Assembly (NCBI GenBank): GCA_025937835.1
Contig: JAICQO010000060.1
Location: 1-41,551, forward strand
DNA: 41,551 nucleotides
DNA from: Polyangiaceae bacterium
Lineage (GTDB): Bacteria; Myxococcota_A; Polyangia; Polyangiales; Polyangiaceae
Reading direction: 5' to 3'
Positions within the stretch are counted from its first letter, which is position 1. Every line of letters begins with the position of its first letter. Shown here one piece after another: positions 8,688 through 16,924 of the stretch. A model generated the notes under the pieces. It worked only from the letters and a program-made list of their open reading frames with translations, did not search any database and had not been told where the DNA came from. Both the position numbers and the translations under genes were made by a program.

Positions 8688-10925
8688 ATGAACGGGCGAC
8701 TCGCTGGGAACGAAGGTCGGAATTGGGAGCGCATTCGCATGCGACTCGGGGTCACGCTGCCGCTCGTGGGACTGCTCGCGTTGAATCAGTGCGGCGCGCC
8801 GGAGGGCAAGCGCATCGCCGTCGAAACTCCCGGCTCGGGCACGGGCTCGACGGGTGCGCTGCTCGGCGGCAACGGCGGCCAGGGCTCGCTCGACGGCTCC
8901 GGCAATCGAACCGGGCAGGGCTCGACGTCGAGCATGGGCAGCGGCAACGCGCCGGGTAGCGGCAATGGCAGCGGCAATGCGCCGGGTAGCGGCAATGGCA
9001 CGATCGGCGGCGGACAACCGCCGCTAGCGCGTCCGGGTGAAGCCTGCAGCGTGACCGGTCAAAACGCCTGCGTCGGGCCGAGCCAGAAGCAACGCCTGGT
9101 GTGCGTCGACGGCGCCTGGGAGCCCGACACCGCCTGCAGCTCGGCCGAGAACTGCGATCAGTCGAGCGGCGAGTGCCTTTCGATCCCGGCGGATTGCGCG
9201 GGGCGATCGGTGGGCTTCCGCTTCTGCGATGCGGACGGGCAGGTCGGCGTGTGCGGCCTCGACCTGGTGCGGGTGGAGACCGAGGACTGCGACGGGGCGT
9301 GTACGAACGGGCGCTGCAAGCCGCTCGGCTGCGGTGACGGCGTCGAGACCCCGCCGGAGGAGTGCGACGACGGCAACACGTCGGACACAGACGACTGCAC
9401 GAGCGAGTGCCTGGCCGCCGGTTGCGGCGACGGCATCTTGCAGGCCGGCGAAGAATGCGACGACGGCAACACGCTCAACACCGACGGCTGCGCGGAGTGC
9501 CAGATGGCGCGCTGCGGGGACACCTTCGTGCAGCCGGGTGAGGCCTGCGACGACGGCAACACGGTGGACGCCGACGGCTGCACCAACAAGTGCCAGATGC
9601 CCGGCTGCGGCGACAACATCCTGCAGACCGGCGAAGAATGCGACGACGGCAACACGCTCGACAACGACACCTGCAGCAACGCCTGCAAGCGCCCGAAATG
9701 CGGCGACCGCATCATCCAGATGGGCGAGGCCTGTGACGACGGCAACACCGTCAACGACGACGCCTGCAGCAACCTGTGCACCGTGCCCGGCTGCCCCGAC
9801 GACATCAAGCAGGCGAGCGAAGAGTGCGACGACGGCAACATGAACAGCACCGACGGCTGCACGGCCGCCTGCAAGCTGCCGAAGTGCGGGGACAGCTTCA
9901 TCCAGGACGGCGAAGACTGCGACGACGGCAACAAGGTCGACGACGACGGCTGCACCAACCTGTGCAAGCGCCCGAAGTGCGGCGACAACATCACGCAGCG
10001 ACCGATGGAGGAGTGCGACGACGGAAACAGCAACGACCTCGACGCATGCTCGAACTCATGCAAACCGAAGCGCTGCGGCGACAATATCACCCAAGAGGGT
10101 GAAACTTGCGACGACGGAAACCAGAACAACACCGACGCCTGCAAGAACGACTGTCAGAAGGCCACCTGCGGCGACTCGCTCAAGTCCGACGGCGAGGCGT
10201 GCGACGACGGAAACCAGAACGACGGCGACGGCTGCAGCTCGGAGTGCCAGCCCGAGGCCCGCTGCGGGGACGGGGTCAAGAACGGCTCGGACGAGTGCGA
10301 CGACGGCAACACCAACAACGCCGAGGACGCCTGCACCAACCAGTGCAAGGAGCTGAAGCCGCTGAACGAGCTCAACCCGTCGTGCAGCGAGTCGAACATC
10401 ACGTTCACGCTGTGCATGACGGCCGCCACCAACTGGTGCAAGGCGTTCGGCAACAACATCGGCGTCATCACCGGCAAGCCCAACTCGAACCAGGACCGCT
10501 ACGACGTGGCCTGCCTCGAGAACGTGCAGAAAAAGACGTTTACGGTCGAGGCGGCGTTCAGCAAGAGCGGCGGTGATTGCCCGGGCGGCCAGCAACAATT
10601 TCCGAAGTGCGTGAACGCCGTCACCGAGAAATGCAAGGACGATGGCTTCACGTTCGGCTTCTACACTGGCCTCACCAACAACGACACCCAGCTGCAAGCC
10701 GCCTGCGGACATGCGCGCGAGGCCAGCGTGGAGGCGGGCTCGATCGGCAATGGCTGCACGATCAGCGAAGGCAGCAAGATCGAGCTCGCGTGCACCGCGG
10801 CGATCGCCAAGCGCTGCCGCGACGCCGGGGACGGCAAGACAGGCATGATCGTGGGCGTCGACGGCACGAAGGTGAACTACGTGTGCCTCACCGGCACCAT
10901 CGGCGTCGCCGAGTTCGACCGCTGA
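8688..10925 (+). CDS. Cys-rich surface protein: 11 DUF4215 repeats plus three tandem 4-Cys modules
   Basis: A 745-residue exported protein. The ATG at 8688 has a good ribosome site (AAAGGAG); a second in-frame ATG at 8739 also has one (GGGAG) and gives a shorter n-region. The hydrophobic core ends in LLALNQC, a lipobox-like site with Gln before Cys. A Gly/Ser/Asn-rich linker (about 45-110) leads to a small Cys-rich domain, then 11 repeats of the CGDG-x-x-x-x-GEECDDGN-x-x-x-x-DGC-x-x-x-C type (DUF4215 / Myxococcus Cys-rich repeat, codons about 215-553). The last 180 residues form three related 4-Cys modules of about 48 residues. By analogy the repeats are disulfide-bonded and Ca-binding or adhesive; no enzyme domain is visible. 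The neighbour downstream is a Ser/Thr kinase on the same strand, 227 bp away. Confidence 0.88.
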   Translation: MNGRLAGNEGRNWERIRMRLGVTLPLVGLLALNQCGAPEGKRIAVETPGSGTGSTGALLGGNGGQGSLDGSGNRTGQGSTSSMGSGNAPGSGNGSGNAPGSGNGTIGGGQPPLARPGEACSVTGQNACVGPSQKQRLVCVDGAWEPDTACSSAENCDQSSGECLSIPADCAGRSVGFRFCDADGQVGVCGLDLVRVETEDCDGACTNGRCKPLGCGDGVETPPEECDDGNTSDTDDCTSECLAAGCGDGILQAGEECDDGNTLNTDGCAECQMARCGDTFVQPGEACDDGNTVDADGCTNKCQMPGCGDNILQTGEECDDGNTLDNDTCSNACKRPKCGDRIIQMGEACDDGNTVNDDACSNLCTVPGCPDDIKQASEECDDGNMNSTDGCTAACKLPKCGDSFIQDGEDCDDGNKVDDDGCTNLCKRPKCGDNITQRPMEECDDGNSNDLDACSNSCKPKRCGDNITQEGETCDDGNQNNTDACKNDCQKATCGDSLKSDGEACDDGNQNDGDGCSSECQPEARCGDGVKNGSDECDDGNTNNAEDACTNQCKELKPLNELNPSCSESNITFTLCMTAATNWCKAFGNNIGVITGKPNSNQDRYDVACLENVQKKTFTVEAAFSKSGGDCPGGQQQFPKCVNAVTEKCKDDGFTFGFYTGLTNNDTQLQAACGHAREASVEAGSIGNGCTISEGSKIELACTAAIAKRCRDAGDGKTGMIVGVDGTKVNYVCLTGTIGVAEFDR
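8941..9000 (+). repeat. 30-bp tandem duplication inside the linker of the Cys-rich protein
   Basis: 8941-8970 and 8971-9000 are identical except one base (AACGC versus AATGC), encoding two copies of a Gly/Ser/Asn-rich ten-residue unit. This is a recent in-frame slippage event in a flexible linker. Confidence 0.9.
9330..10346 (+). repeat. 11 tandem DUF4215 (CGDG...EECDDGN) repeats
   Basis: Eleven units of about 30 codons, each starting with CGD (CPD in unit 6), a central CDDGN, and two more Cys. Spacing is even; unit 8 has one extra residue (QRPMEECDDGN). The nucleotide text of the CDDGN core (TGCGACGACGGCAAC) recurs nearly unchanged, giving obvious substrate for unit gain or loss. Confidence 0.93.
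10383..10886 (+). repeat. Three tandem 4-Cys modules at the C-terminus
   Basis: Codons 566-733 hold three units with the pattern C-x(7-11)-C-x3-A-x3-C-x(8-12)-G-x(12-16)-C. The unit cores are LCMTAATNWC, KCVNAVTEKC and ACTAAIAKRC. They differ from DUF4215 in spacing and lack CDDGN. I do not recognise this module. Confidence 0.75.
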
Positions 10926-11152
10926 GCGCGCGGGGGCCGCGCAGGGTGCTCCTGCTCGGGAGCAGCCGACAGAAATCCGATTTCACGCCCTGACGCGGGT
11001 AGTGTTTGACGGAGCCCGGAGTCACTCGGCAGGGCGCTGCACCTTCGGGCCCGGGCTCGCCCAGCACGACGCCCTGCGGATGCAGGGGGGTACGGCGGGC
11101 CCTTCGACATGTCCGCCTTGACGGCGGAGGGAAGCCGGGTTGACTTCGGATC

Positions 11153-12454
11153 GTGGCGAACGATGACCCTGTCGTGGCCCGCGCGCGCGGGCGAGTGGGT
11201 CAGACGCTTCATGGGAAGTACCGGCTGGAGCGCCTGCTCGGCGTCGGGGGCATGGCGGCGGTCTATGCTGGAGTCCATCGCAACGGCCGTCCGGTGGCGG
11301 TGAAGCTCTTGCACCCGGAGTTGACGCTCAACGAGGGCATCCGCGAGCGCTTTCTGCGCGAGGGCCAGGTCGCGAACGCCGTGGAGCACCCGGGTGCCGT
11401 TGCCGTGCTCGACGACGACGTAACCGAAGACGGCTCCGCGTTCCTCGTGATGGAGTTGCTCGATGGAGTGACCGTGGAGAGCTTGAACGAACGGAACCGT
11501 CTGCCGATCGGGGCCGTGTGCAGCATCGGGCTGCAGGCGCTGGAGGTGCTCGAGGCGGCCCACGCGCGCGGCGTGGTGCACCGCGACATCAAGCCCGCCA
11601 ACCTGTTCGCGACCCGCGAGGGCGCGGTGAAGATCCTCGACTTCGGGATCGCGCGGCTGCGCGAGCCGGGCGCGACCAGCGGCACACAGACCGGGTTGAT
11701 GTTGGGCACTCCGGCGTTCATGGCGCCCGAACAAGCGATCGGCCGCATGAGCCAGATCGACGCTCGGACGGATTTGTGGGCGCTCGGCGCGACGCTGTTC
11801 ACCCTGGTCTCGGGGCGCCCCGTGCACGAGGCAGAGTCGGTGCAGGAGGCGCTGGTCAAGGCCGCCACGGAGCCCGCGCGCTCTCTCCGCAGCGTGGCTC
11901 CGAAGGCGCCGTCGTGGTTGGTCAGCGTGGTCGATCGGGCGCTGTCGTTCGAACAGAGCGCTCGCTTCGCGACGGCGCACGAAATGCGTGCGGTGCTGGC
12001 GCAGTCCGCGAAGGACGCGACTCCGGCCGCCGTGGCGGCGCTCGTGGAAAGGGCGGACTCCGTGCCCCCCGGGCAGAGCTCACGGCGTGGACGGCCGTCG
12101 GCGACCCACGCCGCCGTCGTGACGCCTGCGCCGGCGGCGAAGCGCTCGCTATCGGGATGGCTGCTGTTGATTCTGGTGGTCGCGGGTGTCGGCGTCGGCT
12201 TCGCGAAGTGGGCTGACTACGTCGAGCTCCAGCGCGCGGCGCGACCCTCGTCCCCCGCAGAGTCCGAGTCGCTCGCGCGAAGGACGGAGGGACCCGAGCC
12301 GTCACTGACGGGGACTGCCTCGGCGAGCGCTGCCCCGTCCGCCAGCACCGCGCCGACCCTGCAGAAGCCCGCGCGCCGCCGCAACCCCGCGACTCGCCGT
12401 GGCGCAAATGACGTCGGCGGGCGAGAGGGACTCCCGAGCATGAAGCCACAGTAA
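11153..12454 (+). CDS. Membrane-anchored Hanks-type Ser/Thr protein kinase
   Basis: A 433-residue kinase with an N-terminal catalytic domain (about 22-285): P-loop GVGGMAAVY (30-38), Lys51 in VAVKLL, catalytic loop VVHRDIKPANLF (D145, N150), DFG at 163-165, and the TPAFMAPEQ activation-segment end. All residues needed for activity are present. A Pro/Ala/Ser linker follows, one membrane helix (about 334-350), and a low-complexity Ala/Ser/Pro/Arg tail outside. No sensor domain such as PASTA is visible. The start is a GTG at 11153 with only a weak ribosome site; the next ATG would remove part of the P-loop region. Myxobacteria carry many such kinases; the target is unknown. Confidence 0.92.
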   Translation: MANDDPVVARARGRVGQTLHGKYRLERLLGVGGMAAVYAGVHRNGRPVAVKLLHPELTLNEGIRERFLREGQVANAVEHPGAVAVLDDDVTEDGSAFLVMELLDGVTVESLNERNRLPIGAVCSIGLQALEVLEAAHARGVVHRDIKPANLFATREGAVKILDFGIARLREPGATSGTQTGLMLGTPAFMAPEQAIGRMSQIDARTDLWALGATLFTLVSGRPVHEAESVQEALVKAATEPARSLRSVAPKAPSWLVSVVDRALSFEQSARFATAHEMRAVLAQSAKDATPAAVAALVERADSVPPGQSSRRGRPSATHAAVVTPAPAAKRSLSGWLLLILVVAGVGVGFAKWADYVELQRAARPSSPAESESLARRTEGPEPSLTGTASASAAPSASTAPTLQKPARRRNPATRRGANDVGGREGLPSMKPQ

Positions 12455-12497
12455 CGATCGTGACTGTGTTTTCGTGTTCGAAAGGGTTGTCGGGCTC

Positions 12498-14042
12498 TCA
12501 CCACGCCGTCGGTTTGTAGTCCTTGAGGAACTGGCCCCACACGTGGCGGCCGGTGTTGATGCCGTCGAAGATGGGATCGACGATGCGCGCCGCGCCGTCG
12601 ACGATGTCGAGCGGCGGGTGGAAACCGGTGTCCTGGGTCTTGCGCTCGGCGATGTGCAGCGGATCTTCGTCGGTGACCCAGCCGGTGTCCACGCTGTTCA
12701 TGAAGATGCCGTCCTTCGCGTAGTCCGGCGCGGACGTGCGCGTCATCATGTTCAGCGCGGCCTTGGCCATGTTGGTGTGGGGGTGCTTGTCGGTCTTGAA
12801 ACGCCGGTAAAACTGGCCTTCCATCGCCGAGACGTTGACGATGTGCTTGTCGAAGGAGCGCTCGCGGAGCATCAGCGCCTTCAAGCGCGCGTTCAGGATG
12901 AACGGCGCGATGGCGTTGACGAGCTGCACCTCGAGTAGCTCCACCGTGCCCACTTGATCGAGCGGCAAGCGCCAGCTGTTGATGCTGCGGCGATCGACCT
13001 GCTGCAGGTCGGCGTCGAGGGCGCCGAGCGGAAACAGCGCGGGGCTCGCCTCCCGATCCTCGGGGACGAGCGCGACCTGTGACAGCGCCGACGCCGCTTG
13101 CAGGCCGAGCGCCGCTGGGGCCGGCTCGCCGCCGTCGCCGAGCTGCTGCGCGCTGCTCACGCGGAGCTCTTCGTAGTCGGTGAGCAGCCGCGCCGCCTGT
13201 TCGGGCAAGCGCGCGAGCGGGCCGAGCTCACCGTCCATCAGGTGCTGGTAGAAGCCGGCGGGGCGGCGCACGGTCTGACAGGCGTTGTGCAGCACGAAAT
13301 CGAGCCGGTTCTCGCGCTGTCGAAGGCTCTCGGCGAAGGCCTCGACGCTCGGGCTGTGGCGCAGGTCCAACCCGTAAATCTGCAGACGGTCGCGATAGTC
13401 CTCGAAGTCCTTTTCGCGGGCGTAGCGCTGGGCGGCGTCGCGGGGGAAGCGCGTGGTCACGATCACCCGCGCTCCAGCGCGCAACAATAGGATCGCGGCC
13501 TGATAGCCGATCTTCACGCGCGCTCCGCTGATCACCGCCACGCGGCCGCGCAGATCGGCAGTCTGCGTGCGCTTTCCGTAGTTGAAGTCGCCGCACTCGC
13601 CGCACATCTGATCGTAGAAGGCGTGGACTCGAGTGCAGCGCGTCTTGCACACGTAGCAAGCGCGCGCCGCGCTGAGCTCGGGCTCGCTCTCGAGCGGCTG
13701 TTCCACGAACGGCGCCGTCCCGTTCACGAAGGTGCCGCCGCCGGCATCCGCCAGCGCTGGTCGATCCGGCGTTTGAAATACCGGTTCGAGGCGCTTCCGG
13801 CGAATGCCGGCGCGCGCCAGGATCGCCTGGTCGGCGTCGCGCACGGCGCGCCGCTCCTTCTTGCGGATCTCCTTCGACAGCCGGCGCTGCTCGTCGCGCT
13901 CGGGGCGCGAGACGCGGCCGGCCGCGGTCAGCAGCCGATTGCGGAGCTCCGCGTCGATGTACGCGAGCTCGCCCCGATCTTCGCAAATCGTGTCGAGCAC
14001 GCGCAGGCAGGCTTCGACGGCGTCGGGCGTCAGGCGGCGCAT
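12498..14042 (-). CDS. SDR-fold protein with N-terminal helical region and zinc ribbon; catalytic Tyr replaced
   Basis: A 514-residue protein, twice the usual SDR length. Residues 1-130 are charged and helical. A four-Cys ribbon follows (ACYVCKTRC ... QMCGECGDF). The Rossmann part starts at LRGRVAVISGARVKIGYQAAILLLRAG, a T/S-G-x3-x-G-x-G variant, with VLHNAC in place of NNAG. The catalytic area reads HIVNVSAMEGQFYRRF ... HPHTNMAKAALNMMTRTSA: Ser and Lys are kept but the position four before Lys is Thr, not Tyr. This HTNMAKAAL form recurs, from memory, in a family found in bacteria and plants annotated only as oxidoreductases. It probably binds NAD(P), but normal SDR chemistry is doubtful. It converges with the kinase gene (44-bp gap) and lies downstream of the nuclease gene. 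Confidence 0.82.
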   Translation of the reverse strand: MRRLTPDAVEACLRVLDTICEDRGELAYIDAELRNRLLTAAGRVSRPERDEQRRLSKEIRKKERRAVRDADQAILARAGIRRKRLEPVFQTPDRPALADAGGGTFVNGTAPFVEQPLESEPELSAARACYVCKTRCTRVHAFYDQMCGECGDFNYGKRTQTADLRGRVAVISGARVKIGYQAAILLLRAGARVIVTTRFPRDAAQRYAREKDFEDYRDRLQIYGLDLRHSPSVEAFAESLRQRENRLDFVLHNACQTVRRPAGFYQHLMDGELGPLARLPEQAARLLTDYEELRVSSAQQLGDGGEPAPAALGLQAASALSQVALVPEDREASPALFPLGALDADLQQVDRRSINSWRLPLDQVGTVELLEVQLVNAIAPFILNARLKALMLRERSFDKHIVNVSAMEGQFYRRFKTDKHPHTNMAKAALNMMTRTSAPDYAKDGIFMNSVDTGWVTDEDPLHIAERKTQDTGFHPPLDIVDGAARIVDPIFDGINTGRHVWGQFLKDYKPTAW

Positions 14043-14084
14043 GGCGCGCGCAGTTTAGCAGCAGCTGGGGCCGAAGACCGCCCC

Positions 14085-14573
14085 TCAGTCGCACGGAACA
14101 GCTGCGCATTCAGCCCAGAGCCCCAGCGACTGCTCTCGGGCCCGCCGCTCGAGCGCCCGGAACTCGACGGCGCGCTCGGCCCCGTTCGGCGGGATCACCA
14201 GCGCGCAGGCGTAGCCCTCTTCGATGAGGAGCGCGTTCACCTCGATGCCGTCGACCGTCACGTAGGCGAGCAAGCGATCGTAGCGATCGCGGCACTCGGT
14301 GTCGTAGCTGAGCGAGACGCGACGGCCTTCGACCAGGGCGCGGTTCTCCGCCCGCGCTTCCGGGCCGAAGCACTCGACCGCTCCGCTCGCGCTCTCCGGC
14401 GTGTCGACGAGCAGGTAGCGAACGCGCTCCCCGGTCGTGAGCTCGATCGTGTCGCCGTCGACGACGCGGCGGACCACGGCCTCACGCGGGCCGCAATCGA
14501 AGGGCTCCGTCGCGCACGCGGTGGCCTGCACCCACAGGCCGAGCAGCGGAACGACCCGTCGGAGCTGAGGCAT
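14085..14573 (-). CDS. Secreted thermonuclease (SNase)-like protein
   Basis: A 162-residue OB-fold nuclease. The N-terminus has a short hydrophobic stretch ending in ATACAT, either a signal peptide or a weak lipobox. The SNase signatures are present in order: VVDGDTIEL (Ca-binding Asp), VRYLLVDTPES (active-site Arg and Asp), GPEARAENRALVEGRRV (Glu) and DRYDRLLAYVTVDG (second Arg). All catalytic positions appear intact. Two Cys pairs (FDCGP, VECFG, TECRD, WAECAAVPCD) suggest disulfides, which fits an exported enzyme. It cuts DNA or RNA by family. Divergent from the DUF4380-like lipoprotein gene across a 164-bp gap. Confidence 0.87.
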   Translation of the reverse strand: MPQLRRVVPLLGLWVQATACATEPFDCGPREAVVRRVVDGDTIELTTGERVRYLLVDTPESASGAVECFGPEARAENRALVEGRRVSLSYDTECRDRYDRLLAYVTVDGIEVNALLIEEGYACALVIPPNGAERAVEFRALERRAREQSLGLWAECAAVPCD

Positions 14574-14737
14574 GGACTCCGCTCGGCCGCGGCTTGCACC
14601 GAGTTGCGTCCCGGAACCGATTCAATCCGCACGCGGCGTTCGCGGATCACTGCCAGTAGACCGCTCAGCTGGAAAAGCCGTCGCGCCACCTCAAGGCTGC
14701 CGTTGCCGGCCGATGGGGCGGATGGTAACTCGGGCCC

Positions 14738-15988
14738 ATGGTGCGTTCGGCGTCGCAATGGCTGCTCGTTGGTGGAGCGGCAGCCCTGGTTATCGCAGCG
14801 TGTTCTTCTGACGGCGGGACGGACGGGAAGCCGCTGTCCCCGCCCGCGACGGGCGGCGCAGGCACGGGCGGCGCGAGCACCGGTGGCCTGGTCGGCACCA
14901 CGGGCGGCGCGACCGGAGGCACCGTCGCGGTCACAGGCGGGGCCGCGAACCCCACGGGCGGCGGCGCGAACCCGATCGGCGGCGGCGCCGGAGCGGGCGG
15001 CACTCCCGCGGGCGGCATGGGCGGCGCGCCCGTCACGGGGGGAGCGCCGGCTGCAGGCGGCGGCAGCGTCGGCGGCGGCGGCAGCCCCGCGGGCGGCATG
15101 GACGGCGGCAGCGGCGGAGAAGCGACTGCAACCCTCAAAGGTGAGATCGACCGCGGCAACAAGAGCTACGTGCTCGAGTTCGGCGAGCTCTTCTTCGGCG
15201 TGACCTCGGACGGCGGGCGCATCGTCGACGTGCACGTGACCGGCGGAAAAAACATCCTGACGGGCCCCGAGGTCAACGACGTCAACTACGGCTCGACGTT
15301 CTGGCCTAGCCCTCAGTCCTGGGAGTGGCCGCCGACCAGCAGCATCCCCGAGATCAACAACGGGCCGTACACGGCAATGGTCGCGAGCCCGTCCTTCACG
15401 CTGACCGGCGCGGCGAACGCCACGGTCGGTGCATCCGTGACCAAGAAGTTCACGGCCAATCTGGCCAAGGGCTCGGTCGACGTCGAATACAAGATGACGG
15501 CGACGGCCGCGGGCAAGAGCTTCGCTCCGTGGGAGATCTCGCGCGTGCCGCAGACCGGCGGGCTCTCGTTCTACCCGACCGGTACTGGTGCCCCCACCAG
15601 CGGTACCTTCGAAGCCGTGCCCACGACCACGGGCGCCGGTTGCACCTGGTATCAGGGCGCCGCGTCGCGCCCCAGCGCCGATCAAAAGCTGTTCGCAGAC
15701 GGCATGGGCGGCTGGCTGGCTCACGTCCAGGGCGATCTCTTGCTGCTCAAGAAATTCCCGGATTTGCCGAGCGGCATGGCCGCGAGCGGCGAGAACGAAA
15801 TCGAAATCTACGTGAGCAGCGGCGCGAACTACATCGAGCTCGAGCAACAGGGCCCGTACATGGCCGTTGCCATGGGACAGAGCCTGACCTGGACCGTGAC
15901 CTGGATCGTCCGGAAATTGCCCGCGGGCATGACGGCGACCCCCGGCAACCAAGCGCTCGTCGATTACGTGAAGAGCCTGGTCGAATAA
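14738..15988 (+). CDS. Lipoprotein with Gly/Thr linker and DUF4380-like sugar-mutarotase-fold domain (paralogue 1)
   Basis: A 416-residue predicted lipoprotein: hydrophobic core ending in VIAACSSDGG (good lipobox), then about 105 residues of GG-T/A-GG repeats, then a globular domain of about 280 residues. Domain landmarks are LEFGELFFGVTSDGGRIVDV, NYGSTFWPSPQ, WEWPP, SVTKKFTAN, FAPWEISRVP, GWLAHVQGDLLLLKKFPD and a closing WTVTWIVRKLPAG. These match, piece by piece, the protein encoded at 28179-29471 and resemble DUF4380, a galactose-mutarotase-like fold. Function is unknown; a surface carbohydrate-binding role is a guess. Its stop codon abuts the stop of the convergent SWIM gene with no base between. 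Confidence 0.82.
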   Translation: MVRSASQWLLVGGAAALVIAACSSDGGTDGKPLSPPATGGAGTGGASTGGLVGTTGGATGGTVAVTGGAANPTGGGANPIGGGAGAGGTPAGGMGGAPVTGGAPAAGGGSVGGGGSPAGGMDGGSGGEATATLKGEIDRGNKSYVLEFGELFFGVTSDGGRIVDVHVTGGKNILTGPEVNDVNYGSTFWPSPQSWEWPPTSSIPEINNGPYTAMVASPSFTLTGAANATVGASVTKKFTANLAKGSVDVEYKMTATAAGKSFAPWEISRVPQTGGLSFYPTGTGAPTSGTFEAVPTTTGAGCTWYQGAASRPSADQKLFADGMGGWLAHVQGDLLLLKKFPDLPSGMAASGENEIEIYVSSGANYIELEQQGPYMAVAMGQSLTWTVTWIVRKLPAGMTATPGNQALVDYVKSLVE

Positions 15989-16924
15989 TCAGCGGCGCTG
16001 CTTGCCCTTCTTGGGCGAGCGCTTGCGCGGTGGCGCTTCTGGTGCCGGCGCGGTTGGCTCCGGCGCGGGCTGTTCTGCGTCCGCCATGGCGATCCGCCGC
16101 GCGGCGTCGGCTGCGGCGCGCACCAGCGGGGACAGCACGTCCGCCGGGCTCGCTTCGTCCTTCCACGCCGGAGGTGTGCCCAGCTGGCGGAGCGCTGCCC
16201 CGTGCGCGCTCGGTTCGTCGAAGGTGAATCCGAGCGCAGGCAGCGCCTGACGCGGGCGGTCGTAGTCGGCGGCGCTCACTTTGCCGAGCTTCACGCCCGG
16301 TGCTTCGGGGGCCTTCGCTTCGGGCGTTCCGCGCGCGGCGCGCAGCGCGGCCAGTACCTGCGACTTGGTCTTTCCACGCAGCTCGAAGATCAGGAAAGGA
16401 TCGCGATCGAACGCCTCGCCGAGCACGTAGTGCGCCGCCGCGACGTGCTTGCACGGGTCGCCCCAGTCCGGACACGAGCAGCTCGTCTTCAGATCGGCGC
16501 GCTCCCGCGGGAACAGGGAGACGCCTGCTTCGTGAAAAGCCTGATCGATCTCGCTCGGCATCTGCCCGGCGAGCAGCTCCGCCGAAAACTGCGCCTTGGC
16601 CGCCATCGCGGCGATCGCGCGCTGCCAGGCCGCTTCCGACAGCTCGCCGAGCTCGATCCGAACCTGATACGGCGTCGGGCGCGAGCCGGTGACCTGAGCC
16701 GTCACCGCTCCGGGCTCGACGACCAGGTCGTGCGTCCGCCCGGCGCGGGCGTAGGTCTTACCGCGCGCCAGCCGCCCCGCGTCGCCCTGGAGCACCTGCT
16801 GCAGCGCGCCGATCCAGCGCTGGCCCCACCAGGTCGTGCCGGCCTTGTCGATACGGATGCCGTGCTCGGGCGGCGGCTTCTTCGGCCCGGCCGTGCGCCA
16901 GTCGAAGCGTTCGCGCGGCCTCAT
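15989..16924 (-). CDS. SWIM zinc-finger protein paired with SNF2 helicase
   Basis: A 311-residue protein. The start at 16924 overlaps the SNF2 stop as ATGA, which rules out the longer reading extending upstream. The N-terminus (KAGTTWWGQRWIGALQQV ... RLARGKTYARAGRTHDLVVEPGAV) is the conserved entry region of this family, and the SWIM finger is TSCSCPDWGDPCKHVAAAHYVLGE with Cys149, Cys151, Cys158 and His160 as ligands. The tail is Ala/Pro-rich and very basic (RKRSPKKGKQRR). By family these proteins pair with SNF2-type helicases in a translationally coupled unit, as here; a nucleic-acid-binding accessory role is likely. Confidence 0.9.
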   Translation of the reverse strand: MRPRERFDWRTAGPKKPPPEHGIRIDKAGTTWWGQRWIGALQQVLQGDAGRLARGKTYARAGRTHDLVVEPGAVTAQVTGSRPTPYQVRIELGELSEAAWQRAIAAMAAKAQFSAELLAGQMPSEIDQAFHEAGVSLFPRERADLKTSCSCPDWGDPCKHVAAAHYVLGEAFDRDPFLIFELRGKTKSQVLAALRAARGTPEAKAPEAPGVKLGKVSAADYDRPRQALPALGFTFDEPSAHGAALRQLGTPPAWKDEASPADVLSPLVRAAADAARRIAMADAEQPAPEPTAPAPEAPPRKRSPKKGKQRR

